64,000 nucleotides of DNA from Caprella mutica (Eukaryota; Arthropoda; Malacostraca; Amphipoda; Caprellidae): contig CANNZV010000273.1 in assembly GCA_947561585.1 (NCBI GenBank), forward strand, positions 186,001 through 250,000, given 5' to 3'. Shown in pieces: positions 1 through 10,800 of this stretch; the stretch's first letter is position 1; each line of letters begins with the position of its first letter. The notes beneath the pieces are model-generated. The model was not told the origin of the DNA and did no database searches. It saw only the letters and a program-made list of their open reading frames with translations. The position numbers were made by a program, and so were the translations under genes.

Positions 1-2
1 AA

Positions 3-1124
3 CACCAAGGCCGTTATATGACGCTTGGACGAATCAGACTTAGCGGATTTCATATTCTCAAGAGTAACACCGTAGTGAAGAAGTTCATCCGTAACTGCGT
101 TACCTGCCGCAGGTTGCGAGGTCCATTACAATGCCAGGTAATGGCTGATTTACCACCCGACAGACTTGAAGAAAGCGCTCCTTTCACCAACGTCGGAATC
201 GACGTCTTTGGACCATATTTGGTGCATGATGGCATGAGTACTCGTCGCGTCAATGCAACTAAAAAGACATAGGGACTCATCATCACCTGCCTTGTTAGCA
301 GAGCGGTACACATTGAGATGCTTCCCTACATGGACACTTCCAGCATGCAACTTGCTCTGAGAAGATTTTTTGCGATACGTGGTAACTGCAAAAGAATACG
401 CAGTGATCAGGGCACTAACCTCATTGGGACTCGTAACGATATGATCGATGTATCACATCTCCGAAATGAGGTACACAAACATGGTGTCAAGTGGACCCTA
501 AATCCACCAGGAGCCAGCAATTGGGGAGGAGTATGGGAAAGAAAGATAGGAGTTATCAAGCGTATCTTGGAATGTGTTTTCTTGACCGCTTCCAAGAGAT
601 CATTCTCCCGTGATGAATTGAATACATACCTGCAAGAATGCGCGTGCATCATCAATAACACGCCTCTGTGGGAAACGTCCACCTTGCCTGACGATCCTGC
701 ACCAATCTCTCCAGCTAATCTATTGACTCTCAGGGATAACCCCAACCCAGCTCCTCCTGAAGACTTCACCGGCGAAGACCTTCTTAGATACGGCCGTGCC
801 CGATGGCGAAGAGTGGAGTACCTCTGTGATGAGTTCTGGCGTAGATGGCGTCAACACTATGTCAGCAATCTTCAAAAGAGGACTCAATGGAAAAATCCAA
901 ACTTAGATATAAGAGTCGGTGACCTAGTGCTAGTTAAGTCCAATTGTAAACGTAACGACTGGCCTATCGGTCGAATCTCATCAACCCGTAAAGGTCGGAA
1001 TAATATGATAAGATCTGTTGTAATTCAACTATCTAGTAAAGATGGTGGTAAGCGTATGCTCGAGAGATCCATCAGAGATACAGTTCTCTTACAGGCAGAA
1101 CCTTCTGAAGAGACTGTTGCCTGA
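3..1124 (+). pseudogene. BEL/Pao retrotransposon pol, integrase and C-terminal domain (partial, broken)
   Basis: This is the 3' part of a BEL/Pao polyprotein; the reading frame is already open at base 3, so the 5' part lies outside the window. In order it shows the end of a zinc-binding integrase region (HQGRYMT near the start and CVTC at about residue 37), the integrase core (GIDVFGP with the first catalytic Asp, RSDQGTN with the second, WGGVWERKIG with the Glu) and a C-terminal domain of the DUF5641 type (FWRRWRQHY, then VGDLVLV). A TAG at 270-272 stops the frame inside the integrase core; the same frame then continues to 1124, so this is one nonsense change rather than a frameshift. The copy should be unable to make integrase. 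A purine-rich tract and an LTR follow directly. Family assignment is confident; the specific lineage is not known. Confidence 0.9.
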
Positions 1125-1127
1125 TCA

Positions 1128-1141
1128 CCTTCCGGGGGGAG
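1128..1141 (+). promoter_or_regulatory. Polypurine tract of the BEL/Pao element
   Basis: A run rich in G (tccggggggag) lies a few bases after the pol stop and ends exactly where a TGTTGTGG terminus begins. In LTR retrotransposons this is where plus-strand DNA synthesis is primed. The position relative to pol and LTR is the evidence. Confidence 0.6.
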
Positions 1142-1876
1142 TGTTGTGGTAATTAAGAATTACCTCAAAACCCATATTTTAGTATTTAAATTCAATCATT
1201 TTAGTCTTCCTATTTTTATACCATTCTTTGCTAAATTTTAAAAATGATAACCAGTGGTTCAGAAATTCAGTTGCATTTCTTGATCTACCAAGCAGTACTG
1301 TGCATCTCTGTGTAATTTAGGACCCTTAATCCCGTTATTGACGTGGATATTGAAAATCACGTAAATGGTTTCCTCATTTATTCTTATAACGACGACATAA
1401 CCTGCGAACAAAATACAGGGCTAGAAAAATAATAATATATAATATTACCTACAATGCATACAAACAAATAATACATATGAATAAATAACATTAAGGTAAA
1501 ATACTATGATTTAACTTTAAGGCAGTCTTACGTTGAAACGTAATCAAAAAGTGTGAATAGGTAGCAACAAAGTAAAAATATATTTACCTAGGTATTAAAT
1601 AACATAACATAACACAATATTCAAAACAAACCCTACCATTATAAATACTTTCTTATAAATATATAGGAGAGAGTATAAACTTTCGGGATTAAGGGTCCTA
1701 AATTACACAGAGATGCACGGTACTGCTTGGTAGATCAAGAAATGCAACTGAATTTCTGAACCACTGGTTATCATTTTTAAAATTTAGCAAAGAATGATAT
1801 AAAAATAGGAAGACTAAAATGATTGAATTTAAATACTAAAATATGGGTTTTGAGGTAATTCTTAATTACCACAACA
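1142..1876 (+). repeat. 3' LTR with 193-bp inverted terminal arms
   Basis: The segment starts TGTTGTGGTAATTAAG right after the purine tract and ends with the reverse complement, CTTAATTACCACAACA. The first 193 bp (1142-1334) and last 193 bp (1684-1876) are near-perfect inverted copies. They enclose about 350 bp of AT-rich sequence. TG...CA ends fit an LTR, but arms this long are not usual for one. It could instead be an LTR fragment joined head to head with another copy. No coding sequence is seen in it. Confidence 0.65.
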
Positions 1877-1929
1877 ATTTCAGTTGCGAAGGAGAGGTTT
1901 GAGAGCGGTTGAGTTCACCTCTTCCGGGT

Positions 1930-3008
1930 GTTCTCAACGGTGACCGGAGAATTCGCCGCGGGAAATTTCGCCGTCGGAATTTTCGCCGCCGGAATTTTCG
2001 CCGTTGGAAAATTCGCCGTTAGGAAAATTCGCTGTTAGGAAGATTAGCCGTGAGGAATATTTAAATAATTTTTAAATAATAATGTAACTGAATATATTTA
2101 TTTCTATGAATGTTACTAAATATATTGAAATAATATAAATAATAATATATGACTAAACATATTATATTCCTATTCATTCTTCATATTTCGTTAGAATCGC
2201 AGCAACGAAGATTTTTATGGATTCTAAAATAGAAATGAATGTAATTTTGGTTTAGAGAGATCGCATACACTCACAAGAGAGATATTTTAAACGTAGTATT
2301 CTTATTAGTGTACAACATTGAAATATTTGTGCCATGCACAATAATTCAAATTTCAAGAGGTAAACCGTACAATGTAATACTGAATAAATAAATAAAAAAA
2401 CAATAATTAGGTAAGTATGAAACCATCAATAACTCAGAATAGTACAATAATTAGAAAATCTTTATCTTAAATTCACAATATTAAACACACAGGAACATTT
2501 AACACACAGGAACACTTAACACATTTAAGAGGAAGTGATGCGAACCAACTAGAATTAGCCAAAACACAGCTGACTATCACTAGTGATCTTATTCATCTTT
2601 ACTGAACAAAGAAATTAGCTTTGACTATTTAGTCAACCAATCAAAAGACTACAAATGTTATACAGCGACCTCACGTGACACAAAATTACACGATTACTGA
2701 TTAAAATATAAACTGCATATATGAACAGTTAACATAAATTTTTGGCATCATAGTTTCATCAGATATACAATATTACATAATCACCTACAATTAATATTTA
2801 CAACTATAAATTCTTATATTAATTATTTAACAAATTGGTTTACTTCATAATAATCAATATTTTATTATAAATACTTTATAGGTATTTGAATATTATGTCA
2901 TCTATAATTTCTTCTTCACGGCGAATATTCCTCACGGCGAATTTTCCTACGGCGAAAATTCCGTCGCCGAATTTTCCCACGGCGAAAATTCCTAGAACCG
3001 TTCTTAAC
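1930..3008. mobile_element. Mutator-type foldback element 1 with terminal GGAAWWTTCGCCG arrays
   Basis: The left end (1939-2060) is about seven units of 15-16 bp with core GGAATTTTCGCCG; the right end (2917-2999) is an inverted array of the same unit. Outside them lie GTTCTCAAC (1930-1938) and GTTCTTAAC (3000-3008), a 9-bp target duplication with one transition. The left cap reads GGTGACCGGA and the right cap, reversed, GGTTCTAGGA. The interior of about 850 bp is AT-rich without a recognisable gene, so the element is non-autonomous. A 9-bp duplication and tandem-repeat ends fit Mutator-related foldback elements (Phantom/Rehavkus type); that link is by structure, not by a transposase. Confidence 0.75.
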
Positions 3009-4644
3009 CCCTCCTTACGTTCTCAGTCGTTAGTTCCTGAAGGAATTTTCTCTTCTGTAAAGGTTTTATCCTTCTTGCTAACAAAAAATTTAATTATCCT
3101 GATTCTTTATTTATTTCATAACAGATTTATTTGAATACAAAATTATTTTGCAATTCCCCTATTTCTTATTATAGTCCCGCACTATTTGAAATACCTCATA
3201 TTTTTGAAATACCGCATAGTTTTGAAATCTCACGTTTTTTTAATTCTCGCATACTTTGAAATCCCGCGTTTTTTTTAAATCTCGCATTCATTATGAAATC
3301 CCGCCCTTTTTGTATTCGAATTTTTATTTCCTGGATTTTTGGTACCTCGGATTTATTGTATTTTGGATTTTTGATCCGCGTATTTTTCTGTTTTGTTATC
3401 CTGACAATTATTTTAGTAATAGAATTATATCGTGTCGTCAATTTTAAAGTGTGACATTTTTCTTGCAACCAAGTTGCAACTGTGTATTAAGTATGTAGGG
3501 TGATACACCTCAAACTATGTGAAATTGGACCTTTCTCCAAAATAATGAAAATATTACATCTCTGTTATTTTTTCTATTTGGTCTTCATCCTGGATATTTC
3601 CAAATCCATTAGAAATTGAAAGAAGTTGATTTCTCTCAAAAGACAACAACTAACATCAATATAAGGAATCAAATTACGAAGATTTTCTTTCGTTGAGGTT
3701 TAAAGTTTAAACATTTACCACATCAAGTACGACGCAATAATTTCAAGATGACAGATCTTTTCCAAGATATAGATTCTCATTATTAGAGTATGTTTTAATT
3801 GATAACTGTTTCTAATTGTTCAATGCACGTATGAATATGTTTATTGATAATAGAGTCTTCTGTTGCCTGCTTATCTTACTGATTAGATAAAGTGGTGGCG
3901 TTATCATTTCCTTGACGTTCAAGTAATCGTTCGTGTTGACTTAGTGCATATACCCAATGCTTTGAATCAACTTGTGAAACGTATTTACTTCTTCCTGTTG
4001 ATCGATTCGAACGTTTGTGTTGCAATATAGGTACATATCACGTGATTCTACTTGACTCCATATAATATGGCCCCACTTGGAACTCACTTGTAAGCAACTG
4101 AAATCTATTTATTTGTTACTTTTCACTAGTTGACCGATTTCGATGGTGAAATCAAAACATCTCTGCATAGTAGAGAGCAGACCGACATATGAAGCCATTT
4201 TTTTAAATCATAAAATATTCACTACCAAGGAGAAATTCAACCACCAAAATCACAAAGTTATTAGGTATTCTTCTGCAGAAATTTCGTAATCGTGCTGAAC
4301 AGTTTTCAGTCAACAGGAACTTTCTTCTGTAATGGTGCCAATTTTAAAACATGGAAATGTTCTTCAATTTTAAGTAACCTGTCGGTGAAGTGAGCATTAA
4401 TTGGTATATCGAAAAAAAACTTTCCAGTGCAGTAGGGAAACCTAAGATATCTTCAAAAATGATCATTAATACTCTAGCAGACCGCATAAATTGTGCGAAG
4501 ATCATTCTTAAAAATTTAGATAAAGGAAATATGTAGAGTATAGTTCATGTTCAATAAATCATTCTAAGTTAACAGTACATTGAATCTGACCACCAGGTAT
4601 GAAATAATTCTCAAGTAATCCTAGGACTATTTCAGTTAGCCACA
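3009..4644. other. Intergenic region upstream of the receptor gene
   Basis: The stretch 3170-3330 is a degenerate array of about 18 bp (TTTGAAATCCCGCAT-like). From 3480 to 4644 there is AT-rich sequence with no recognisable gene; the promoter and any 5' untranslated exon of the receptor gene should lie here, but no convincing TATA box or initiator can be singled out. Confidence 0.4.
4271..4280. promoter_or_regulatory. Possible STAT-type site TTCTGCAGAA
   Basis: TTC-N4-GAA palindrome 365 bp upstream of the receptor start codon. STAT dimers bind TTCN3GAA or TTCN4GAA in many animals, and cytokine receptor genes can be STAT targets. A 6-base match is expected often by chance, so this is only a candidate. 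Confidence 0.15.
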
Positions 4645-4882
4645 ATGATTTCGCCATCATTCTTGATGTTGTTTCTGCTCTTGCATCATCTGGTTGGAAC
4701 ATCTTTAAACAATACATCGCCTGGTAAGTCAAATGCTCCTGAAAACGATGTTCCAAAGGAGGTTTTATCTGATATTCAAGAAAGGCTCAGGAGACAATTT
4801 CTGTCAAAATCCCAAATAGGCGGCAGAAATCAGAGGGTGAGAGGGGCCTACGATTGCACGTATTTCAAACCTGGAGAAGCAG
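4645..4882 (+). CDS. Receptor exon 1: start codon and signal peptide
   Basis: ATG at 4645 opens a hydrophobic leader (MISPSFLMLFLLLHHLVGTS). Two donors keep phase 1: ctg|gtaagt after 4723 and cag|gtgaga after 4882. The longer form adds 53 residues with normal polar composition and one cysteine; the shorter joins the leader directly to the Ig-like region. The start is chosen because the leader begins here and is followed by N-glycosylation sites expected of a secreted N terminus. Confidence 0.7.
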
Positions 4883-7800
4883 GTGAGAACTATAGCTTTA
4901 AAATTCATTTTCAAAACCCAGTCATTTGCATTCATTTCACTATTGTACTAATTTTGAAACAAATTGCACTTTCTCTACGATAAATGATAGCTTGGTAAAT
5001 ACATGATTTCTAAACTAACTGATGAAAATTTTAGATTCGAAATGTCGCGAACATTATTTGACACTTTCTGCAATGTGTTAAAAAGAATCTGAAAGGCTCA
5101 GTAATATATGTATACTGTCTGAAATACATTACAAGATGAATTCTTTTCAAACGACTTTATTCAGTATAATCTATAGAAGTGTTTTCGAACAGCTTCCTCA
5201 CCGTGTTTTGCCGGAAATTGTGAAGTCAGTTGAGAATAATATAATCGACAGATCGTCTGTTATTGTTCATTACGGTAAATATTGATCGAAAAATATTATA
5301 ATTTTAGGCATCACTGCATTACTTGATTGTCGGGAATATCCGACGAAAGTATTTAAATTTATGTTAAATATTATTCGAATTTTTGTCGAGTTATGTATCA
5401 TGATAGAGAGAAGATCATATAATTGATAACCGACCATTAGCGATTATGATAATTTGACTGGGTTATTAGTTTCATCTCTTACTTAAAAGTCACGTTTATC
5501 ATTTGAACTTAGGATTGTAACAATTCCATTTTTCAAAAACCTATTTGTTAAAAGGTATGGTTTATTCCAGCAACCAGTACACATATAAACGAGGAAATTG
5601 GTATATTAATTTGGCTTGTATATATATTGTGATTTGATGTAGTTTTGGCATATAGTAGCTATTGCTTAGCCTATTGTATAATAAGTTCGTCGATCTGACT
5701 TGAAATCAACATGTAGAGTTAACATCTTTTGACCTTCAGTGTTAGTCTTTTTCTTTTTCAAAAAGGACTATTGATTATCTTTTAAAAGTTTAGAGTATGC
5801 AAATCCTTTTTTTATCATAGGATATGAGAAAGGAAATGAAATGACGTCATTGAGCTTGATTGTAAAGAGGACTTTCAGATCATATTAGCTTAAAATTATG
5901 TACATTTTACCCCCTCCCCCCCCCCCCCCCAAGTTATTTAAATTGACAATAAAATTGTCTTTGTCAAATGTACTTATATAATTGTCTTTGCCATAAGGGT
6001 ATCCCACAGGAAACCTAACCTATTTAATATGTTAACTTATGTATTTGAATGTTCCATTTTTAGTTTATTCTCGGCAACATACTATAAAAAACATTTGAAA
6101 TGAATAAATTAGTATATTATAGATATACTTTTAAAGAAAGGGTTCAGTTTTTGTAGGTCACCCTGTAGGTATGATCATAACATTTAGGTAATTTTTAGAT
6201 TTCCAACAGCGATTCCAAAATAGCTGTGGAAGATTTATTTAAGTTCCCTCCTAATTTTCTTATGCTCCACCATAACCCGAAAGAAAAAAGTAAAAATTTT
6301 GGTCTTTAAGTATTTTCGATATTTCAATGCAAGACAGCAATAAAATGCTAATGAAATCATTTTCTGATATCAAGTGGTCGTACCTCGAAGCGAAATAGTT
6401 GCAGAGGTAGGACAGGCCACAAGGGTAGAGTGTTTGCGAGATCCCAAAGAAACATCCCCTAGAGGTCAACCTATGTCCCTTCACTGGAGTTCCAAGACAC
6501 TCCAGAATGAAGAGAACATGCAGTCTATCATGAATTTTTCGACGGAGGTGATAACTATATAATCATTGTTCTATTTGTTTCGTTCGCACGTCAGTGATGT
6601 CAGTTCAATAACCCTATTTGATGATTGAGCAAAAATTTTAGATTTATAGTCCTGGTTATAATTTATATTTTCATGCGATTCACTTGGATCCACCGTAAAT
6701 TTTTACAATGTTATAGTTGCAGATTTTTTTTTCTAAACAATTTTACAGTGTAACTCAAAGAGAATCTCCATATTTAACACATACGATTTATTAACAATGT
6801 ATGCGAAAGTACGTAGTACTTCTATTTCTGCAACCAGTGAGAACAACCAATTTAATTTTGATCGATCATTTTCTAGGGTTTGTAGTTTGTCGAATTGTAT
6901 TGTTGATGAAGCTCGTATTTGTACATATGTGTCAGGATTTTAATATTGTCGTCCATTATGGGTTTTGTTGAATATCACTTCTAAATCTGTCCCGCTGTAT
7001 CTAAACTGTGTTGTTTTTAGTGTCGTATCAATTATTTTTCTATTTTCATATAACAACGATTAATTGTGTAATGTGTATTTGTATTTAATTAGTAAACCTT
7101 GATGTGTGGTTTTGCATGTATTATATTTATTTAAAATCACATCCTTTAAATCCTTACACTTCATTCAATACTTCAAATTCTTCCTATAGGGACGAATCCC
7201 ATGACTACGACCGTTTCTAATACTCGCTTGAAAAGGTCACTCCTTAGAAAAAAGTCCAAAACACCGGTCAAACAGGACCTCCAGAAGAAACCAGGACAAC
7301 TTCCTTTACAGGGAGAAGTTAATGAATGTATTGAACTCAACAATAACCTGTTCACTAATGTCAGCCAAACATGTAGATTTACCATGGAAATATACTGCCT
7401 GCCTATCGAAAGACCTTCAAACCCTATGTGTTCTGTACTAGAAACTACAGAGGGCGTCGATTTTCGAATGGAGGTAATCTGTAATTCTCTTTACGCTGAT
7501 ACCCTGTACGATTGTGATGATCTCATGCTAATTGCTTATTATTAGTCTACAATTGTATCTAGTTACTAAGCAATCAGAACACTCATGCATCATCTTGGAA
7601 GATGTTTATTCTATTCACAATAATATCCTTCAACTGATTCATGCTATGTTTCCCCATCATCTCAATGATTATTAAGTTTCGCAATGTTTTTGTTGTTCGT
7701 AGTGATTTTTATGTCTTAACTTAAGCTGATGATGAAACTTTACAAAAAAAACTGAAACTTCTCCCCTCAGGGTTGAGTTTCCATGATAGATAGTTGCATA

Positions 7801-10800
7801 CTCTCCAATTTGCAATTAAATTTTCCGGAGAGTTTATATTTATATATTTCAAGGAAGTTGAACAAATTCGAAATCTGTTTAAGAAATACGAAACCTCCAA
7901 GTTTATTATATCTAAAGAGTTACATCTGTCATAGAAAGAACAGCAGGAGGTTAAGTACCCTCGTAAATTCATTCTGTTTAACATTTTTGGAAAAGGTTTA
8001 CCCAGTAATATACATTAGTGTCAAATAACTCCTATTCGTCCCAAAATCACAATAACAGATGGGAAATGTCAAATAGCAATGCTTTATTTCAATACTTAAC
8101 AAAATGATTAACTCCAAAAACAATTCAGTCTGAATATTTTATACAATACAAGTATTCAAGCCAATATATCAATAATAAGAGATGCCACCTATTTTGTAAG
8201 TTAAATTTCATATTGAAAACTCTCAAATATGAAAAGTAGAAGTAATTTTTTCACATATATGTATTATATTAAAAATTAATTTATTGCAGAACGTTTGAGT
8301 CTAACAGGATAAAGTACATACTACGATGAAACTGTAATTAAATCATAAATATATTCATGCTGAAATAAATTTCGGAATAACCATCATAGAGGCTATATTC
8401 TAATATTAAAGTAGTCTAATTCTTTAATATTAATTATGATCAGAATGTTCTAAAATTTACTATTTCATTATATATGGCTATTCCAAAGTTATATTTAGAG
8501 TGTTAGTAAGTTTCCTTTGAATGTGCTGCAAATTAGAAGCAATAATAATAATAATAATTGATGATGAATAACTGTGACATCGTTGGAACTGAACCAATTG
8601 GTGGTAGAAGAACGTTCGAAACAGAATTCGAACACTCCTCGTACTTGGAAAGTGGGCATTGACAAATATCTAGGACATTAACGAATCTAACTTTTAGAAA
8701 TTTCTGATTCACCTATCGAGGTCTATGTATCACCCACTTTCCGAATACCATAAGTGTCAGAGTCATAGTTGCTCTGTGGGAAATTGAATTCCATGGTGTT
8801 GAAAATCCAAGATGGCGATTAGTAAATGGCTTTGAAGTACGCAACCGCGTGAAGCTAATTTTATCATTACACACCTAACTACCCAAACAGTGAAGCTCAA
8901 CAATTCAAGCCTATCTGCAAAGCCTAACAATTGAACCCTAATAGTAAAGCTCAACAATTCAACCCTATCTGCAAAGCCTAACAATTGAACCCTAATAATA
9001 AAGCTCAACAATTCAACCCTATCTGCAAAGCCTAACAATTGAACCCTAATAGTAAAGCTCAACAATTCAACCCTATCTGCAAAGCCTAACAATTGAACCC
9101 TAATAGTAAAGCCAAACAATTCAACCCTATCTGCAAAGCCTAACAATTGAACCCTAATAGTAAAGCTTAACAATTCAACCCCACAGTTTTCGAACAGCAC
9201 TCATTTGGTTGGCTACATCACCCCTCTCACCCAAATGGAGTTCACCATTCGTTGTTTGGCTGAAGATAAGACGCTCCTGTGTGAGAGGTCTGGATATGCC
9301 GGGTGTGAGTATACTATTTCCAAGACCTTATCACAAATATGTTTGAAACGACGCCATATATCAAGTAAAAGAAAGTTCTCCGATATTCAAAACCGTGTTC
9401 ACTCTGTGACAAGTTTCTCGAGCTTTTTACACATATTTCGATGACATTTTTATTTTTTCAATGTGGAGATAGATCTCTAGTCTTTCTTTTTATGCTTCAT
9501 GCCACTTTTTATCTTAAATGAAGATTTATTCCTGGTTTACAGATAAGCCTTTAGATGTGACAGATTTCGACTGTCTGGTCAGAGACTGGACAGACTTGGA
9601 ATGTTGGTACAACACACAGGAGAATCTTGCCCAAAGGCCTAGATATGTCTACAAGATTTGCTACTACGTTGTGGGACACTCGACTGGATGCAGGTTAGAA
9701 TTTGAAGTTAAAACACAATTATAGATGTGTTTAAAATATCAGTGCGTCTATTATTATCTAGTTCTGACAGGTTTATTTCATATATTTTTTTTCTAAGAAT
9801 AAGAGTTTTTTTTTAAAATAATTCAAAAATTTTGATATGGCAGATTGGTTCATAATATCCTGAATAAAACCTATATCTATTTCTTTCTCTTTTCTTTCAC
9901 ATCAGATTTCTGGACGCTGAATATTGTAACAACGATCTGACTTGTTGCGGCGGGCGAAACGTTACCGATTGCTGGAGGTGGTCAAGTTACGCCGAGTACA
10001 TGGAAAAGACTCTCAACTTCGTCATCTACTCTGAAAATGCTCTGGGCAACGCTATGTACCACAGACAAATAAATAACTACGATAAAGGTTAGTTATGGTA
10101 ACGAGGATTATTCCTGGAATATTAAGGGAATATCCCAGGGAAGAAGGATTGATTCCTGGGATATTCCTCTAATATCCCAGGAATAAATTCAAGTTGCAAG
10201 AGAATTAATTAGGGTAACAGTTATTTCTATACGTATTGAGTTTTAATTAACAATGTCACATTTAAGAACTTATATAGGAACTTACGAAACATATGATGGA
10301 AAATGTACAAAACTATTAAATAATACTCAACTCTTTTCCTATTGCTCTATGTTTATAAAAGTTATAACATATGTAAAAAAAAGTTACACAGTCTCAATTA
10401 CTAGGCTACTGTTAACAACACGTACGTTTATTTATTAAGAAAAATACGCATAAATAATCCTAACGATCGTACTGCTATCACTTAGATAAATTAATAATAT
10501 TTACAACATGCATGTTAATTATATTCTTTCAATCATTTTCCCCAATACGTTCTTTGAGTGGTAAATGTCGTCATGCAGTATCTTGATAACGTTGAACTTT
10601 ATATTAGATTGTCTACTGATGATCTTATTAGTAGGTATAGTTTATTAGTCCTTTGCCATTCTTCTGACATTAATTAGCCACTCAAACTGACTCACTGAGT
10701 ATAGAAACCGGTTCAGTTAAACCATGAACAAGAACTTATATTTCTGAATTCCGAGTTAAAAATGAAAAATTATTTAACATTTTAAGATACTGTTAACGAG

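Noticed and set aside
9191..9198. Acceptor gaacag at 9197 for exon 5
   Set aside because: It requires phase 2, whereas exon 4 ends in phase 0; the acceptor cccacag at 9186 keeps the frame.
8763..9200. 145-codon minus-strand frame with repeats
   Set aside because: It is the reverse of the 54-bp minisatellite and overlaps exon 5 on the opposite strand.
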